Below the pieces are notes generated by a model that made no database searches, was not told the DNA's origin, and saw only the letters and a program-made list of their open reading frames with translations. Positions 6,131-13,580 of a DNA stretch of 16,425 nucleotides are shown here, one piece after another (position 1 is the stretch's first letter; the number at the start of each line of letters is the position of its first letter). This DNA comes from an uncultured Bacillota bacterium (GTDB taxonomy: Bacteria > Bacillota_I > Bacilli_A > RF39 > UBA660), in the NCBI GenBank assembly GCA_946626905.1, contig CAMOVA010000016.1:1-16425 (forward strand), in the 5' to 3' direction. A program made the translations under genes and the position numbers.

Positions 6131-7966
6131 CTATAAATCAATAAAATATTTTTTATACCAAATAAGGAATGAATAAATTGTATAAATTTTTCTACCATTA
6201 TTCTTTTTGTTACTGTAGTGTTCTTCTAAAAGATTTAATATTTTATCTTTATCAAAGAATTCATCTACAAATGATTGTTCAAACATCTTTTTTACAAGTT
6301 TGTAATATTTTTCTTCTTTTATCCAAATAGAAAATGGAACTGGGAATCCTTTTTTAGGTCTCTTTGCCCAATTTTCAGGAATAACTTTTTCTGATGCACA
6401 TCTTAATGCATATTTAGTTGTTTTATCATTTACTTTATATTCACTAGGAATTGTTAATGATTGTTTGAATAATTCTTTATCTAAGAATGGTACTCTTAAT
6501 TCTAACGAATTAGCCATAGTCATTTTATCTGCTTTAAGTAAAATATCATTTGGTAACCATAAATTCATATCTATATATTGTTTTTTAATTAATTCTGGCT
6601 GATCTTTAACTTGATCATAATATGGTTTTGTTATATCTCTAAAACTTAATTTAGATTGATAATTTTTTGTTAAAATATCATTTGCTTCTTTATCATTCAT
6701 TATGAATGCTTCACCAACATAATATTCTTCTAATTTTTGTCCACCTTTAATTAAGAAACCTTGTCCTTTAAAATAAGGAAAAATAGATACTATATTTTTT
6801 ATTCCTCTTCTAATAAAGAATGGAATTTTTTTATATCTTTTAAAAGCTTTTGTTTCAAAATATGATTCATAGCCACCATATATTTCATCTGCACCTTCTC
6901 CTGATAAAACTGCTTTAACATCACGTCTTGCAAGTTCTGATAAGAAATAAAGTGGTACTGCCGATAAATTAGCATGTGGTTCATCTGAATAATATTGAAC
7001 ACTTTCTAGAGATTTAAAAAATTCATCAGGTTTAATTAATTTTCTTTTGTTTTTTATTTTTAAAATATCTGATAATTCTTTTGAATAATTTGTTTCATTA
7101 AATTTATCTCCATAATCAAATCCTACTGAAAATGTAAGATCAGGCTTAAATACTGAAACAACGTAACTAGAATCAATACCACCTGATAAAAATGATCCTA
7201 CTTTAACAGTATCATCACTTATTTTATGGATTTCTACTGAATGTTCAATATTTTTATGAATACTATCAACCAATTTATTAAATTCTTGTTTTTGTTCTTT
7301 ATATTTATAATTGAAATATTTATTTAGTTTAATTTTTCCATCTTTATATTTTAAAGTATACCCTGGTTTTAATCTATAAACACCTTTAAAGAAAGTTTCA
7401 TCTAAAACTGAATATTGAAATGTTAAGTATGGTTTTAAAGCTTCTTTATTTAATTCTTTATTAAAGTTTGGATTAGGAATAAAACTTTTTATTTCTGACG
7501 AAAACATAAATGTATCATTTTGAACTGTGTAATAAAACGGTTTTATACCAAACATATCACGAGCTGCGAATAATTCTTTGTTTTTAACATCCCATATAAC
7601 AAAAGCAAACATACCTCTTAATTTATTGACTATTTCTTCTTTATATTCTTCATAACCGTGAAGAATTACTTCAGTATCTGAATTATTACTAAATTTATAA
7701 CCTAGTTTTATTAAATCAGCTTTTAATTCTTTAAAATTATATACTTCACCATTATAAACAATAACTAAGGATTTATCACTATTATACATTGGTTGTGAAC
7801 CATTTTTAACATCTTGAAAACTTAAACGTCTAAATCCTAAAGCAATATCGTCATCTACATAATAACCTTCCATATCAGGTCCTCTATGTATAATAGTTTT
7901 ACTCATTTCTTTTATTACTTTATTTTTATTTTTATCTTTATTTACATATCCTGTAAATCCACACAT
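6131..7966 (-). CDS. asnB: Glutamine-hydrolysing asparagine synthetase homologue (AsnB/AsnH type)
   Basis: Two-domain amidotransferase of 611 residues. The N-terminal class II glutaminase has the processed nucleophile Cys2 (MCGFTGYV), RGPDMEGYY, YNGEVYN (71-77), SDTEVILHGY and GMFAFVIWD. The C-terminal synthetase has the pyrophosphate loop FLSGGIDSSYV (259-269) and LSGEGADEIYGGY (354-366). It is longer than E. coli AsnB (554) and near the size of AsnH-type enzymes. Partner choice favours a wall role: 14 bases upstream is a D-aspartate-ligase homologue, and in lactococci/enterococci AsnH amidates the beta-linked D-Asp of the cross-bridge to D-Asn. Ordinary free asparagine synthesis remains possible. 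The ribosome site is AGGTGAT plus three bases. Family identity is certain; substrate is inferred. Confidence 0.95.
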   Translation of the reverse strand: MCGFTGYVNKDKNKNKVIKEMSKTIIHRGPDMEGYYVDDDIALGFRRLSFQDVKNGSQPMYNSDKSLVIVYNGEVYNFKELKADLIKLGYKFSNNSDTEVILHGYEEYKEEIVNKLRGMFAFVIWDVKNKELFAARDMFGIKPFYYTVQNDTFMFSSEIKSFIPNPNFNKELNKEALKPYLTFQYSVLDETFFKGVYRLKPGYTLKYKDGKIKLNKYFNYKYKEQKQEFNKLVDSIHKNIEHSVEIHKISDDTVKVGSFLSGGIDSSYVVSVFKPDLTFSVGFDYGDKFNETNYSKELSDILKIKNKRKLIKPDEFFKSLESVQYYSDEPHANLSAVPLYFLSELARRDVKAVLSGEGADEIYGGYESYFETKAFKRYKKIPFFIRRGIKNIVSIFPYFKGQGFLIKGGQKLEEYYVGEAFIMNDKEANDILTKNYQSKLSFRDITKPYYDQVKDQPELIKKQYIDMNLWLPNDILLKADKMTMANSLELRVPFLDKELFKQSLTIPSEYKVNDKTTKYALRCASEKVIPENWAKRPKKGFPVPFSIWIKEEKYYKLVKKMFEQSFVDEFFDKDKILNLLEEHYSNKKNNGRKIYTIYSFLIWYKKYFIDL

Positions 7967-7980
7967 ATGATCACCTCTTC

Positions 7981-9198
7981 TTAATTATCGTTTGGTGGAT
8001 ATTTTTTATATAACTTATAATCTTTAAAATAAATTCTATTCATCCAAAATACACGATATAGACTTGAATCTTTTTTATATTTAAGTGTATAATCATATTT
8101 TTTTTCTTTTATTAATTGCAACGCTTCTTTTTTTAATTCTTTATTTTTAACATATTTTTTTATCATACTTTTTGGAGTCGCTAACCAAAGATGTTTATTA
8201 TAATTATAAACTGTATCTAAATCTTTATTATAAACATAATCATCTACTAGATATCTTGATAAGTTAAATCCAGCAGCTGTTGTAAAGAAACTACTTCTAC
8301 CTTGTCTTATATTTATTTCAAATAATTTAAATGTATTATCTCTAACATCATATTTAATATCAAAATTAGAAAAACCTACATATTTAATATCCTCTAAAAA
8401 TGATTTTATTTTTTCATATAATTCCTTATTTCCATCTGACATTAATACTTTATAATTACCGATACCATATGGTGTATGTTCTTCTAATAAACAATGTCCT
8501 AAACACATCATTTTAACTTTACCTTTAGAATTACTATAACAATTCATAACCCACATAGCATCATCATTTCCAGGAATAAAGTCTTGTACAATTATATTTG
8601 AACGATATTCAGAACCATATATACTATTAACTATTTTAACTAATTCATCCATATCGTTTGCTTTATAACTTTTTTCTTTTCCTTCAAAATTAACTTTTGA
8701 ATATTCTGTACTACTAACAGGTTTAACTGCTACTGGAAATCCAAATGGTAGTTTTATTTTATTTCTATTTTTATATGTAATTATGTATGTTTTAGGATAA
8801 TCCAATTTATATTCTTCACAAATATTATAAAATGATTCTTTGTTTTCTAATTTATCTTTAGTTTTCTTATCCATAAATGGTAATACAAAATATTTTTCTA
8901 ATAAATCTCTATTATCTACTACTAGATTTGTATACCATTCTACACATGAAAGTAAGATTAACTTATCATATTTTTTACTATATTCTTCACCTATTTTTTT
9001 CATTACTTTTCTAAATATTTTAGTATCAGTTAAATTATCAAATAATTTAACATCAATTATTTTACTATTTTTTGTTTCAAGTAATGGAAACTTTGCGATT
9101 CCTAGTGATTTAACACCATATTCTTCATAGAAAGATCTTGCTAATCCATATGCATTTGCATCTGCTCCTAGTATAACGGGTAAAAATTTACTTTCCAT
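7981..9198 (-). CDS. ATP-grasp ligase of the D-aspartate ligase (Aslfm/AslA) type
   Basis: A 405-residue ATP-grasp enzyme. Several stretches resemble what I remember of the Enterococcus faecium D-aspartate ligase: PVILGADANAYGLARSFYEE near the start, NKESFYNICEEYKLDYPKT, LPFGFPVAVKP with the ATP-binding Lys (about 159), IIVQDFIPGNDD, KVKMMCLGHCLLEEHTPYG, and FEINIRQGRSSFF (about 293-305) with the Mg-binding Glu/Asn. That family attaches beta-D-aspartate to the Lys side chain of the peptidoglycan precursor. Neighbouring asnB could then amidate it. No aspartate racemase is in the window. I start at ATG 9198 because GGTGAT lies three bases upstream and the promoter's -10 (9219-9214) overlaps any longer reading. 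First gene of a three-gene operon. Exact substrate is inferred from remembered homology and context. Confidence 0.85.
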   Translation of the reverse strand: MESKFLPVILGADANAYGLARSFYEEYGVKSLGIAKFPLLETKNSKIIDVKLFDNLTDTKIFRKVMKKIGEEYSKKYDKLILLSCVEWYTNLVVDNRDLLEKYFVLPFMDKKTKDKLENKESFYNICEEYKLDYPKTYIITYKNRNKIKLPFGFPVAVKPVSSTEYSKVNFEGKEKSYKANDMDELVKIVNSIYGSEYRSNIIVQDFIPGNDDAMWVMNCYSNSKGKVKMMCLGHCLLEEHTPYGIGNYKVLMSDGNKELYEKIKSFLEDIKYVGFSNFDIKYDVRDNTFKLFEINIRQGRSSFFTTAAGFNLSRYLVDDYVYNKDLDTVYNYNKHLWLATPKSMIKKYVKNKELKKEALQLIKEKKYDYTLKYKKDSSLYRVFWMNRIYFKDYKLYKKYPPNDN

Positions 9199-9213
9199 AA
9201 TATCACCACTCTC

Positions 9214-9242
9214 ATTATATAACAAATACCCTCTGATAGCAA
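9214..9242 (-). promoter_or_regulatory. Promoter of the ligase-asnB-LRR operon
   Basis: TTGCTA (9242-9237), a 17-base spacer and TATAAT (9219-9214). Exactly six bases later comes GGTGAT, then three bases and the ATG, so the expected leader is nine bases long. This is the best promoter in the window. Confidence 0.88.
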
Positions 9243-9281
9243 ATAAATTGACACTTACTTTATAGATTATTTTTTTTAAAC

Positions 9282-9310
9282 TTTTAAATTAGAAAGTTGT
9301 ATGTTATAAT
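9282..9310 (+). promoter_or_regulatory. Promoter of the M23 peptidase gene
   Basis: TATAAT (9305-9310) with a weak -35 TTTTAA (9282-9287) at 17-base spacing. Expected start near 9317 gives a leader of about 22 bases with AAAGGA. It is divergent from the ligase promoter, with about 40 bp between the two -35 regions. Confidence 0.6.
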
Positions 9311-9338
9311 TGAAATACATAGTAGAAAGGATTGGATT

Positions 9339-10538
9339 ATGAAGAAAAAAGTATTAGTTTTAACATTTATTTCACTACTAATAGTAAATCCAATATTTTT
9401 TAATAATGATATCAAAGCCAAAACTCTTGGGGACTTAAAAGCTGAGTTAGAAAAATCTAAACAAGAATACGCAAACACAAAACAAAAGCAGGCTGAAACC
9501 GAGAAAAAAATGACTAATGTTAATTACAGTATTAAAAATGCACAAAATGAAATGGAAAAAGCTAGTAGTGATATTGAAAAAATAAATAATGAAATAGAAA
9601 AATTAAATGAAGATATTGCTTTAAAACAAAAAGAAATTAAGAAAATTATTAATTTCTATGAAGTAGCTGATGGTGATTCTGCATATTTAGAATATGTCGT
9701 TGGAGCAAGCGATTTTACTGATATGATATATCGTAGCGCTGTTGTAGAGCAAATGTCTAAATATAATAAACAATTAGTTGATAAATTTAATAAACAAATC
9801 GAAGATAATAAACAAAAACAAAAAGATTTAGAAAAAAAGCAAGTTGAATTAAAAGAAAAACAAAAAGTTCTTGAAAAAGAATACTCTTCTTTAGGTAGTC
9901 AATTAGAAGATATCGTAGATATTAAAGTTGATGAAGAAGAAGCTATTAGAGTTCAAGAAGAAATTATTAAAATGTATCAAGATAAAGGTTGTAAAGACAA
10001 TGATAATATTAAAACTTGTGGTAAAAAAATGTTGCCACCTGATACTAAACTATGGAGACCACTAATATCTGGTAGAATATCAAGTAACTTCGGTTGGCGT
10101 AGTTATAATGGTGGTGATTATCATACAGGTATCGATATTGCAAAATCAAGTGGTACACCTGTTTATGCGACTGCAAATGGTACTGTTGCTGCCCTAACTT
10201 ATAAATATAACTGTGGTGGTAATATGGTATTTATACATCACAATGTTAAAGGTCACTACTATACAAGTTTATATATGCATTTACAAAGCATTAATGTTTC
10301 TAAAGGAGAAACTGTTACTAAAAATAGTATTATAGGTTATGTTGGAGGAGGTTCTACTACTCCATGGGATCGTTGTACAACAGGTCCACACTTACACTTT
10401 ACATTATTAAACGGATTAGTTGGTACAGATTATCGTGCATGGTCTTCTACTTTCTACTCTCGTTTATTAAATCCTAGATCATATGTTAATTTCCCTGCTT
10501 TAGGAAAATCATTCAGTGATCGTTTGACAGCATATTAA
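9339..10538 (+). CDS. Secreted coiled-coil M23 (LytM) murein hydrolase
   Basis: EnvC/CwlO-like architecture in 399 residues: a Sec signal peptide (MKKKVLVLTFISLLIV, cleavage about residue 26-29), a long Lys/Glu/Gln-rich coiled coil in two arms (about 30-108 and 135-215) broken by a YLEYVVGASDFTDMIYRS hinge, and a C-terminal M23 domain. The zinc and catalytic positions are intact: H262 and D266 in YHTGIDIA, H314 in YMHL, and HLH at 351-353. It probably cuts peptidoglycan peptides during growth or division, with the coiled coil restraining activity. Four cysteines (218, 227, 292, 346) are unusual for a secreted protein of this group and may form disulfides. The start is ATG 9339, eight bases after AAAGGA; an upstream in-frame ATG at 9297 precedes the -10 and is rejected. 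Confidence 0.93.
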   Translation: MKKKVLVLTFISLLIVNPIFFNNDIKAKTLGDLKAELEKSKQEYANTKQKQAETEKKMTNVNYSIKNAQNEMEKASSDIEKINNEIEKLNEDIALKQKEIKKIINFYEVADGDSAYLEYVVGASDFTDMIYRSAVVEQMSKYNKQLVDKFNKQIEDNKQKQKDLEKKQVELKEKQKVLEKEYSSLGSQLEDIVDIKVDEEEAIRVQEEIIKMYQDKGCKDNDNIKTCGKKMLPPDTKLWRPLISGRISSNFGWRSYNGGDYHTGIDIAKSSGTPVYATANGTVAALTYKYNCGGNMVFIHHNVKGHYYTSLYMHLQSINVSKGETVTKNSIIGYVGGGSTTPWDRCTTGPHLHFTLLNGLVGTDYRAWSSTFYSRLLNPRSYVNFPALGKSFSDRLTAY

Positions 10539-10567
10539 AAAGAGTTATACTCTTTTTTCTTTTTTTA
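10537..10567 (+). terminator. Intrinsic terminator of the M23 gene, containing its stop codon
   Basis: AAAAAGAGT (10537-10545) pairs with ACTCTTTTT (10549-10557) around a 3-base loop, with T-rich sequence to 10567. The TAA stop (10536-10538) runs into the first arm. Confidence 0.8.
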
Positions 10568-10570
10568 TGA

Positions 10571-10588
10571 TACAATAGACATGGTGAT
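10571..10588 (+). promoter_or_regulatory. -10 element fused to ribosome site of the flippase gene
   Basis: TACAAT (10571-10576), exactly six bases, GGTGAT (10583-10588), three bases, ATG. The predicted mRNA begins with GGTGAT. No good -35 is present; the position falls in the preceding terminator stem. Confidence 0.55.
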
Positions 10589-10591
10589 AAA

Positions 10592-11989
10592 ATGAAAAGA
10601 GAATTAATGAAGAATACAATTATTATTGCGATTGGTAAATTTTCAACGCAAGTAATATCTTATTTGTTACTTCCTTTATATACTTCAATATTAACAACTA
10701 AACAATATGGAATTTATGACTTTATAGTTACAGCTTGTATATTTGTAGTTCCATTTGTTACTCTCTTACTTGAAGAATCAATGTTTAGATTTTTAATTGA
10801 TGAAGAGAAAAAAGAAGGAAAAGAAAAAGTTATAAGTAATGTTTGTATATATTCTTTATTTAGTGTACTTATATGGTCAGTAGTTTTATTTTTATTCTTA
10901 ACAATAACTGGTTATAACTACACTACTGCATTTATTTTATATTTAATTTCTTGTGTATTTATAACTCTTTGTAATAGTATTACTAGAGGTATGGGAAAAT
11001 TAAAAATATATTCTCTTTCTAATTTTATATTAAGTGTTATTACAATTGTTTTAAATGTATTATTTATTGCTAAATTTAGGTTTGGTGTTAATGGTTTATT
11101 ATATGCAACTGTACTTGCAAATTTATTAACTAGTATCTTTATTATTTTTAAATTAAAGATTTATTCTTTTATTAAATTTAAAACTTTTAATAAGAATTAT
11201 TTAATGAAGATGGTTAAATATTCTTATCCTTTAGTACCAAATAGTATTGGATGGTCTATTATTAATATTTCCGATAGAATTATTGTTACTTTTGTATTAG
11301 GAGCTTCATCTAATGGTATTTATGCGATGGCTAATAAATTTCCTAATATTATGAATACTTTCTCTGGATTCTTCTTCACTGCTTTTAAAGAAAATGCCAG
11401 TAAGGTTATAAAGAAAAAAGATTATGAAGACTACTATAACAGTATATTAAAAATAGTTCATAATTCTTTTATTACTATATCATTATTATTAATAACTATT
11501 ATACCTTTTATATTTAATCTATTTATTAAAAAAGATTATGTTAGTGCTTATGATTATATTCCAATACTTGTAATTGCTTTATACTATGGTAATATGTCAG
11601 GTTTTTATGGAAGTTTATTTGTTGCTTTTAAAGAAACAAAAATAATTGGTTCATCTACTATAGTTGGTGCTATACTTAATATTATTATTAATATATTATT
11701 GATTAAATTTATTGGTTTATATGCCGCTGTTATATCAACTCTTGTATCAAATTATATCGTTACTATAATAAGAAGAGAAAAACTAAAGAAATATATGACT
11801 TTAAATAAAATTGAAAATTATTATGGTTCAATTTTGATTATGGCTCTAGCTACTGTTGTTTACTATTTTAAAAATCCAGTATTAAATATCATTTCATTAG
11901 TGTTATGTGTTACATATGGAATACTTGTTAATAAAGATTTAATTGGTGATTTTAAAAAAGTATTTATGAACAAAATAAAAAGATCTTAA
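10592..11989 (+). CDS. Oligosaccharide flippase, MOP superfamily (Wzx-like)
   Basis: Polytopic membrane protein of 465 residues with roughly 12-14 hydrophobic helices. The start KNTIIIAIGKFSTQVISYLL followed by LPLYTSILTTKQYGIYDFI is typical of polysaccharide-exporter/flippase family members, and SYPLVPNSIGWSIINISDRI is the usual start of the second half. These proteins flip undecaprenyl-linked glycans to the outer face for capsule, teichoic-like or exopolysaccharide assembly. It does not show the features I would expect for MurJ. No glycosyltransferase or polymerase genes adjoin it, so its glycan is unknown. It is monocistronic: the M23 terminator lies before it and it is convergent with rsmD, sharing the loop of a bidirectional terminator. 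Confidence 0.88.
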   Translation: MKRELMKNTIIIAIGKFSTQVISYLLLPLYTSILTTKQYGIYDFIVTACIFVVPFVTLLLEESMFRFLIDEEKKEGKEKVISNVCIYSLFSVLIWSVVLFLFLTITGYNYTTAFILYLISCVFITLCNSITRGMGKLKIYSLSNFILSVITIVLNVLFIAKFRFGVNGLLYATVLANLLTSIFIIFKLKIYSFIKFKTFNKNYLMKMVKYSYPLVPNSIGWSIINISDRIIVTFVLGASSNGIYAMANKFPNIMNTFSGFFFTAFKENASKVIKKKDYEDYYNSILKIVHNSFITISLLLITIIPFIFNLFIKKDYVSAYDYIPILVIALYYGNMSGFYGSLFVAFKETKIIGSSTIVGAILNIIINILLIKFIGLYAAVISTLVSNYIVTIIRREKLKKYMTLNKIENYYGSILIMALATVVYYFKNPVLNIISLVLCVTYGILVNKDLIGDFKKVFMNKIKRS

Positions 11990-11999
11990 TGATCTTTTT
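11977..11999. terminator. Bidirectional terminator whose loop holds both stop codons
   Basis: AAAAAGATC (11977-11985), the loop TTAAT (11986-11990) and GATCTTTTT (11991-11999) form a 9-bp stem with T-runs on both strands. The flippase stop (11987-11989, +) and rsmD stop (11988-11986, -) overlap by two bases inside the loop. Confidence 0.9.
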
Positions 12000-12522
12000 T
12001 TTGATATATTCTTATCTTTTTACTGCCATATTTTTTTTCTTTTATAATATCATAACTACAATCAAACACTTCTGTTTCATATTCACAAATAATTAATCCA
12101 TTGTCCTTTAATAAATTATACTCTTCTATTTTTTTTAATGATTTATTAATTAGATTATCTTTATATGGTGGATCTAAAAATATAATATCAAAAGATATAT
12201 TATCCTCATTAAATCTTTTTAGTGCTCTTTTATAATCTTCATTTCTTATTTCTTTTGCTTCTACATTTTTTGTGTTTTCTTTAATAGCTTCTATAGATTT
12301 AATATTATGATCTATAAAATAGCAAAAACTAGCTCCATTACTTAAAGCTTCTATTCCAAGTGCTCCAGAACCTGCAAATAAATCAAGACATACACTATCT
12401 TGAATTTTATTTTGAATACTTCCAAACAAGGATTCTTTTACCCTATCCATAGTTGGCCTAGTACCATCTATATTATCTCCTAATAATTTTTTACCTTTAT
12501 ATTTTCCACTAATTACGCGCAT
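11986..12522 (-). CDS. rsmD: 16S rRNA (guanine966-N2)-methyltransferase RsmD
   Basis: SAM-dependent rRNA methyltransferase, 178 residues, normal length. Landmarks are MRVISGKYKGKKL (1-13), TRPTMDRVKESLF (21-33), the SAM loop LDLFAGSGALGIEALS (46-61), and the base-flipping FLDPPY (115-120). I start at ATG 12522, seven bases after GGAG, rather than at 12534, since MRVISG is the conserved beginning. It follows ylbE by 31 bases, as a shortened version of the Bacillus ylbD-E-F-G-H(rsmD)-I(coaD) block; ylbF, ylbG and coaD are not here. Confidence 0.95.
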   Translation of the reverse strand: MRVISGKYKGKKLLGDNIDGTRPTMDRVKESLFGSIQNKIQDSVCLDLFAGSGALGIEALSNGASFCYFIDHNIKSIEAIKENTKNVEAKEIRNEDYKRALKRFNEDNISFDIIFLDPPYKDNLINKSLKKIEEYNLLKDNGLIICEYETEVFDCSYDIIKEKKYGSKKIRIYQKKDH

Positions 12523-12553
12523 AATAAACTCCATTTCTAATGCTATTTTATCA

Positions 12554-12775
12554 TTATTTTAAATTAGTTACAACATTTTGTATTAATTCAATAGTTGATA
12601 AAGCTTTACTTATTTTATCACTAGTTCTTAAATGATAATATGTTTTTACTTCTTCTTCAAATTGTTTAAAAAGTGATGGATTTAAATATAAATACTTATA
12701 CCAAATGGAGTTTTCTCTTAAATATTGTTTATAATAAACATTACTTTTTATTTTTTGTTGTATTTCTAAATTCAA
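12554..12775 (-). CDS. ylbE: YlbE-like small protein
   Basis: A 73-residue protein whose centre IWYKYLYLNPSLFKQFE matches the HWYRKLTRRP-like pattern of YlbE-family proteins, which have no known activity. The start is TTG (12775-12773), sharing TTGA with the ylbD stop (4-base overlap), which implies coupled translation; no closer ATG is available. Position between ylbD and rsmD supports the call. Confidence 0.8.
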   Translation of the reverse strand: MNLEIQQKIKSNVYYKQYLRENSIWYKYLYLNPSLFKQFEEEVKTYYHLRTSDKISKALSTIELIQNVVTNLK

Positions 12776-13113
12776 TCTTCAAAATGTTTATATAGTGGTC
12801 TAGGTTTATATTCTGTATTAGTTGACTTAGTGTTATTTGAGCCTAAATCCTCTAAAACTCCTAGAACTCTTTGTACACTATTTATTGATTCCTGCATCTT
12901 ATCAACATTAATATTTTTTAACCAACTTAATATGTCAACTGTAGCTGTAGCTTCTACTTCTTTTTTTATATAAGGTTCCCATACTTTATCATTACTACCA
13001 TACATATCATACATTTCATAAAAAGATTGCCAGGTCATTTCTTTATTTTTTATGTATTTTAATAAACCAGGGTTGTCTTTTACAAAACCTTTAAAATCTT
13101 CTAACTTACTCAT
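12772..13113 (-). CDS. ylbD: YlbD-like protein (putative spore-coat family)
   Basis: A 113-residue protein with the family's N-terminal signature: LEDFKGFVKDNPGLLKYIK, then KEMTWQSFYEMYDMYG and VWEPY. B. subtilis YlbD is described as a putative coat protein, but a spore role here is not shown. The start is ATG 13113 with GGTGAT three bases upstream. The -10 TATAAT (13134-13129) overlaps the stop of the preceding gene. First gene of the ylbD-ylbE-rsmD unit. Confidence 0.85.
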   Translation of the reverse strand: MSKLEDFKGFVKDNPGLLKYIKNKEMTWQSFYEMYDMYGSNDKVWEPYIKKEVEATATVDILSWLKNINVDKMQESINSVQRVLGVLEDLGSNNTKSTNTEYKPRPLYKHFED

Positions 13114-13116
13114 ATA

Positions 13117-13134
13117 ATCACCTAATTTATTATA
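13117..13134 (-). promoter_or_regulatory. -10 element fused to ribosome site of ylbD
   Basis: TATAAT (13134-13129), six bases, GGTGAT (13122-13117), three bases, ATG. The -10 also contains the TAA stop of the upstream SirA-like gene. The -35 region is weak. Confidence 0.5.
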
Positions 13135-13531
13135 TGTTATTTATAATATCATTTAACCAAAAATATTTATTATTATTAAAGTCTATTACTAATATTTTTT
13201 TATTATAAATATTAAATATTTTAAATAGTATAGAATTCCTATTTGGAGTTATTAATAATATATTTGATGGACTTATTCTAATTAAATCTTTAGTATTATC
13301 TATGTATAAGTAATTATTATACTTTTTAGTATTGAATCTACTAACAAAATAGTTTGTAAGTAGTTTTACACTTACGGGACTACAGATATCATTATATAAT
13401 TTTATTCCATAATCAAAATCTTCTATTTTCATATGAAATAACGTTAATAGTATTTTATATAAATAATCAGTATGATTTTTATATATTTTATATGCTTCAT
13501 TATTTATTACAAATAAATGATATTTATTCAT
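13130..13531 (-). CDS. sirA: SirA-like protein (sporulation inhibitor of replication family)
   Basis: A 133-residue small protein without signal peptide or membrane segment. Its pattern fits SirA: an N-terminal YHLFVINNEAYKIY strand-helix start and a C-terminal SILFKIFNIYNKKILVIDFN followed by KYFWLND. The latter mirrors the FFEVLKK...LAMDFNSERYGWLNP end I remember for B. subtilis SirA. SirA binds domain I of DnaA and blocks new initiation as cells commit to sporulation. Similarity is moderate and confined mainly to the ends. It is Ile/Asn/Lys-rich like the rest of the genome. AGGTGATTGT precedes the ATG. A TATAAT one base before GGTGAT would place the transcription start after the ribosome site, so either mRNA is nearly leaderless or transcription enters from upstream. 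Confidence 0.55.
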   Translation of the reverse strand: MNKYHLFVINNEAYKIYKNHTDYLYKILLTLFHMKIEDFDYGIKLYNDICSPVSVKLLTNYFVSRFNTKKYNNYLYIDNTKDLIRISPSNILLITPNRNSILFKIFNIYNKKILVIDFNNNKYFWLNDIINNI

Positions 13532-13554
13532 ACAATCACCTATTATACAATGGT

Positions 13555-13580
13555 AAAAAAAAGTAGATTTAATCTACTTT
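13555..13580 (-). terminator. Terminator of the apbE/NusG-II/Gx operon, containing the stop codon
   Basis: AAAAGTAGATT and its complement form a perfect stem (AGTAGA/TCTACT core, loop TTAAA on the minus strand), followed by T-run 13561-13555. The TAA of the Gx gene (13571-13569) is in the loop. Confidence 0.88.

Noticed and set aside
6131..7966. asnB as simple free-asparagine synthesis gene
   Set aside because: Not excluded, but the tight link to a D-Asp-ligase-type gene makes a wall role more likely; kept as an alternative.
8840..9130. Plus-strand open frame of about 96 codons
   Set aside because: Antisense to the D-Asp-ligase gene; hydrophobic, Ser-rich low-complexity translation expected from the reverse of AT-rich coding DNA.
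9248..9253. TTGACA as a plus-strand -35
   Set aside because: No -10-like hexamer at 16-18 bases; that position is a run of T.
10592..11989. MurJ (lipid II flippase)
   Set aside because: The sequence pattern is that of the Wzx-like polysaccharide exporter branch and no MurJ-specific motif was recognised.
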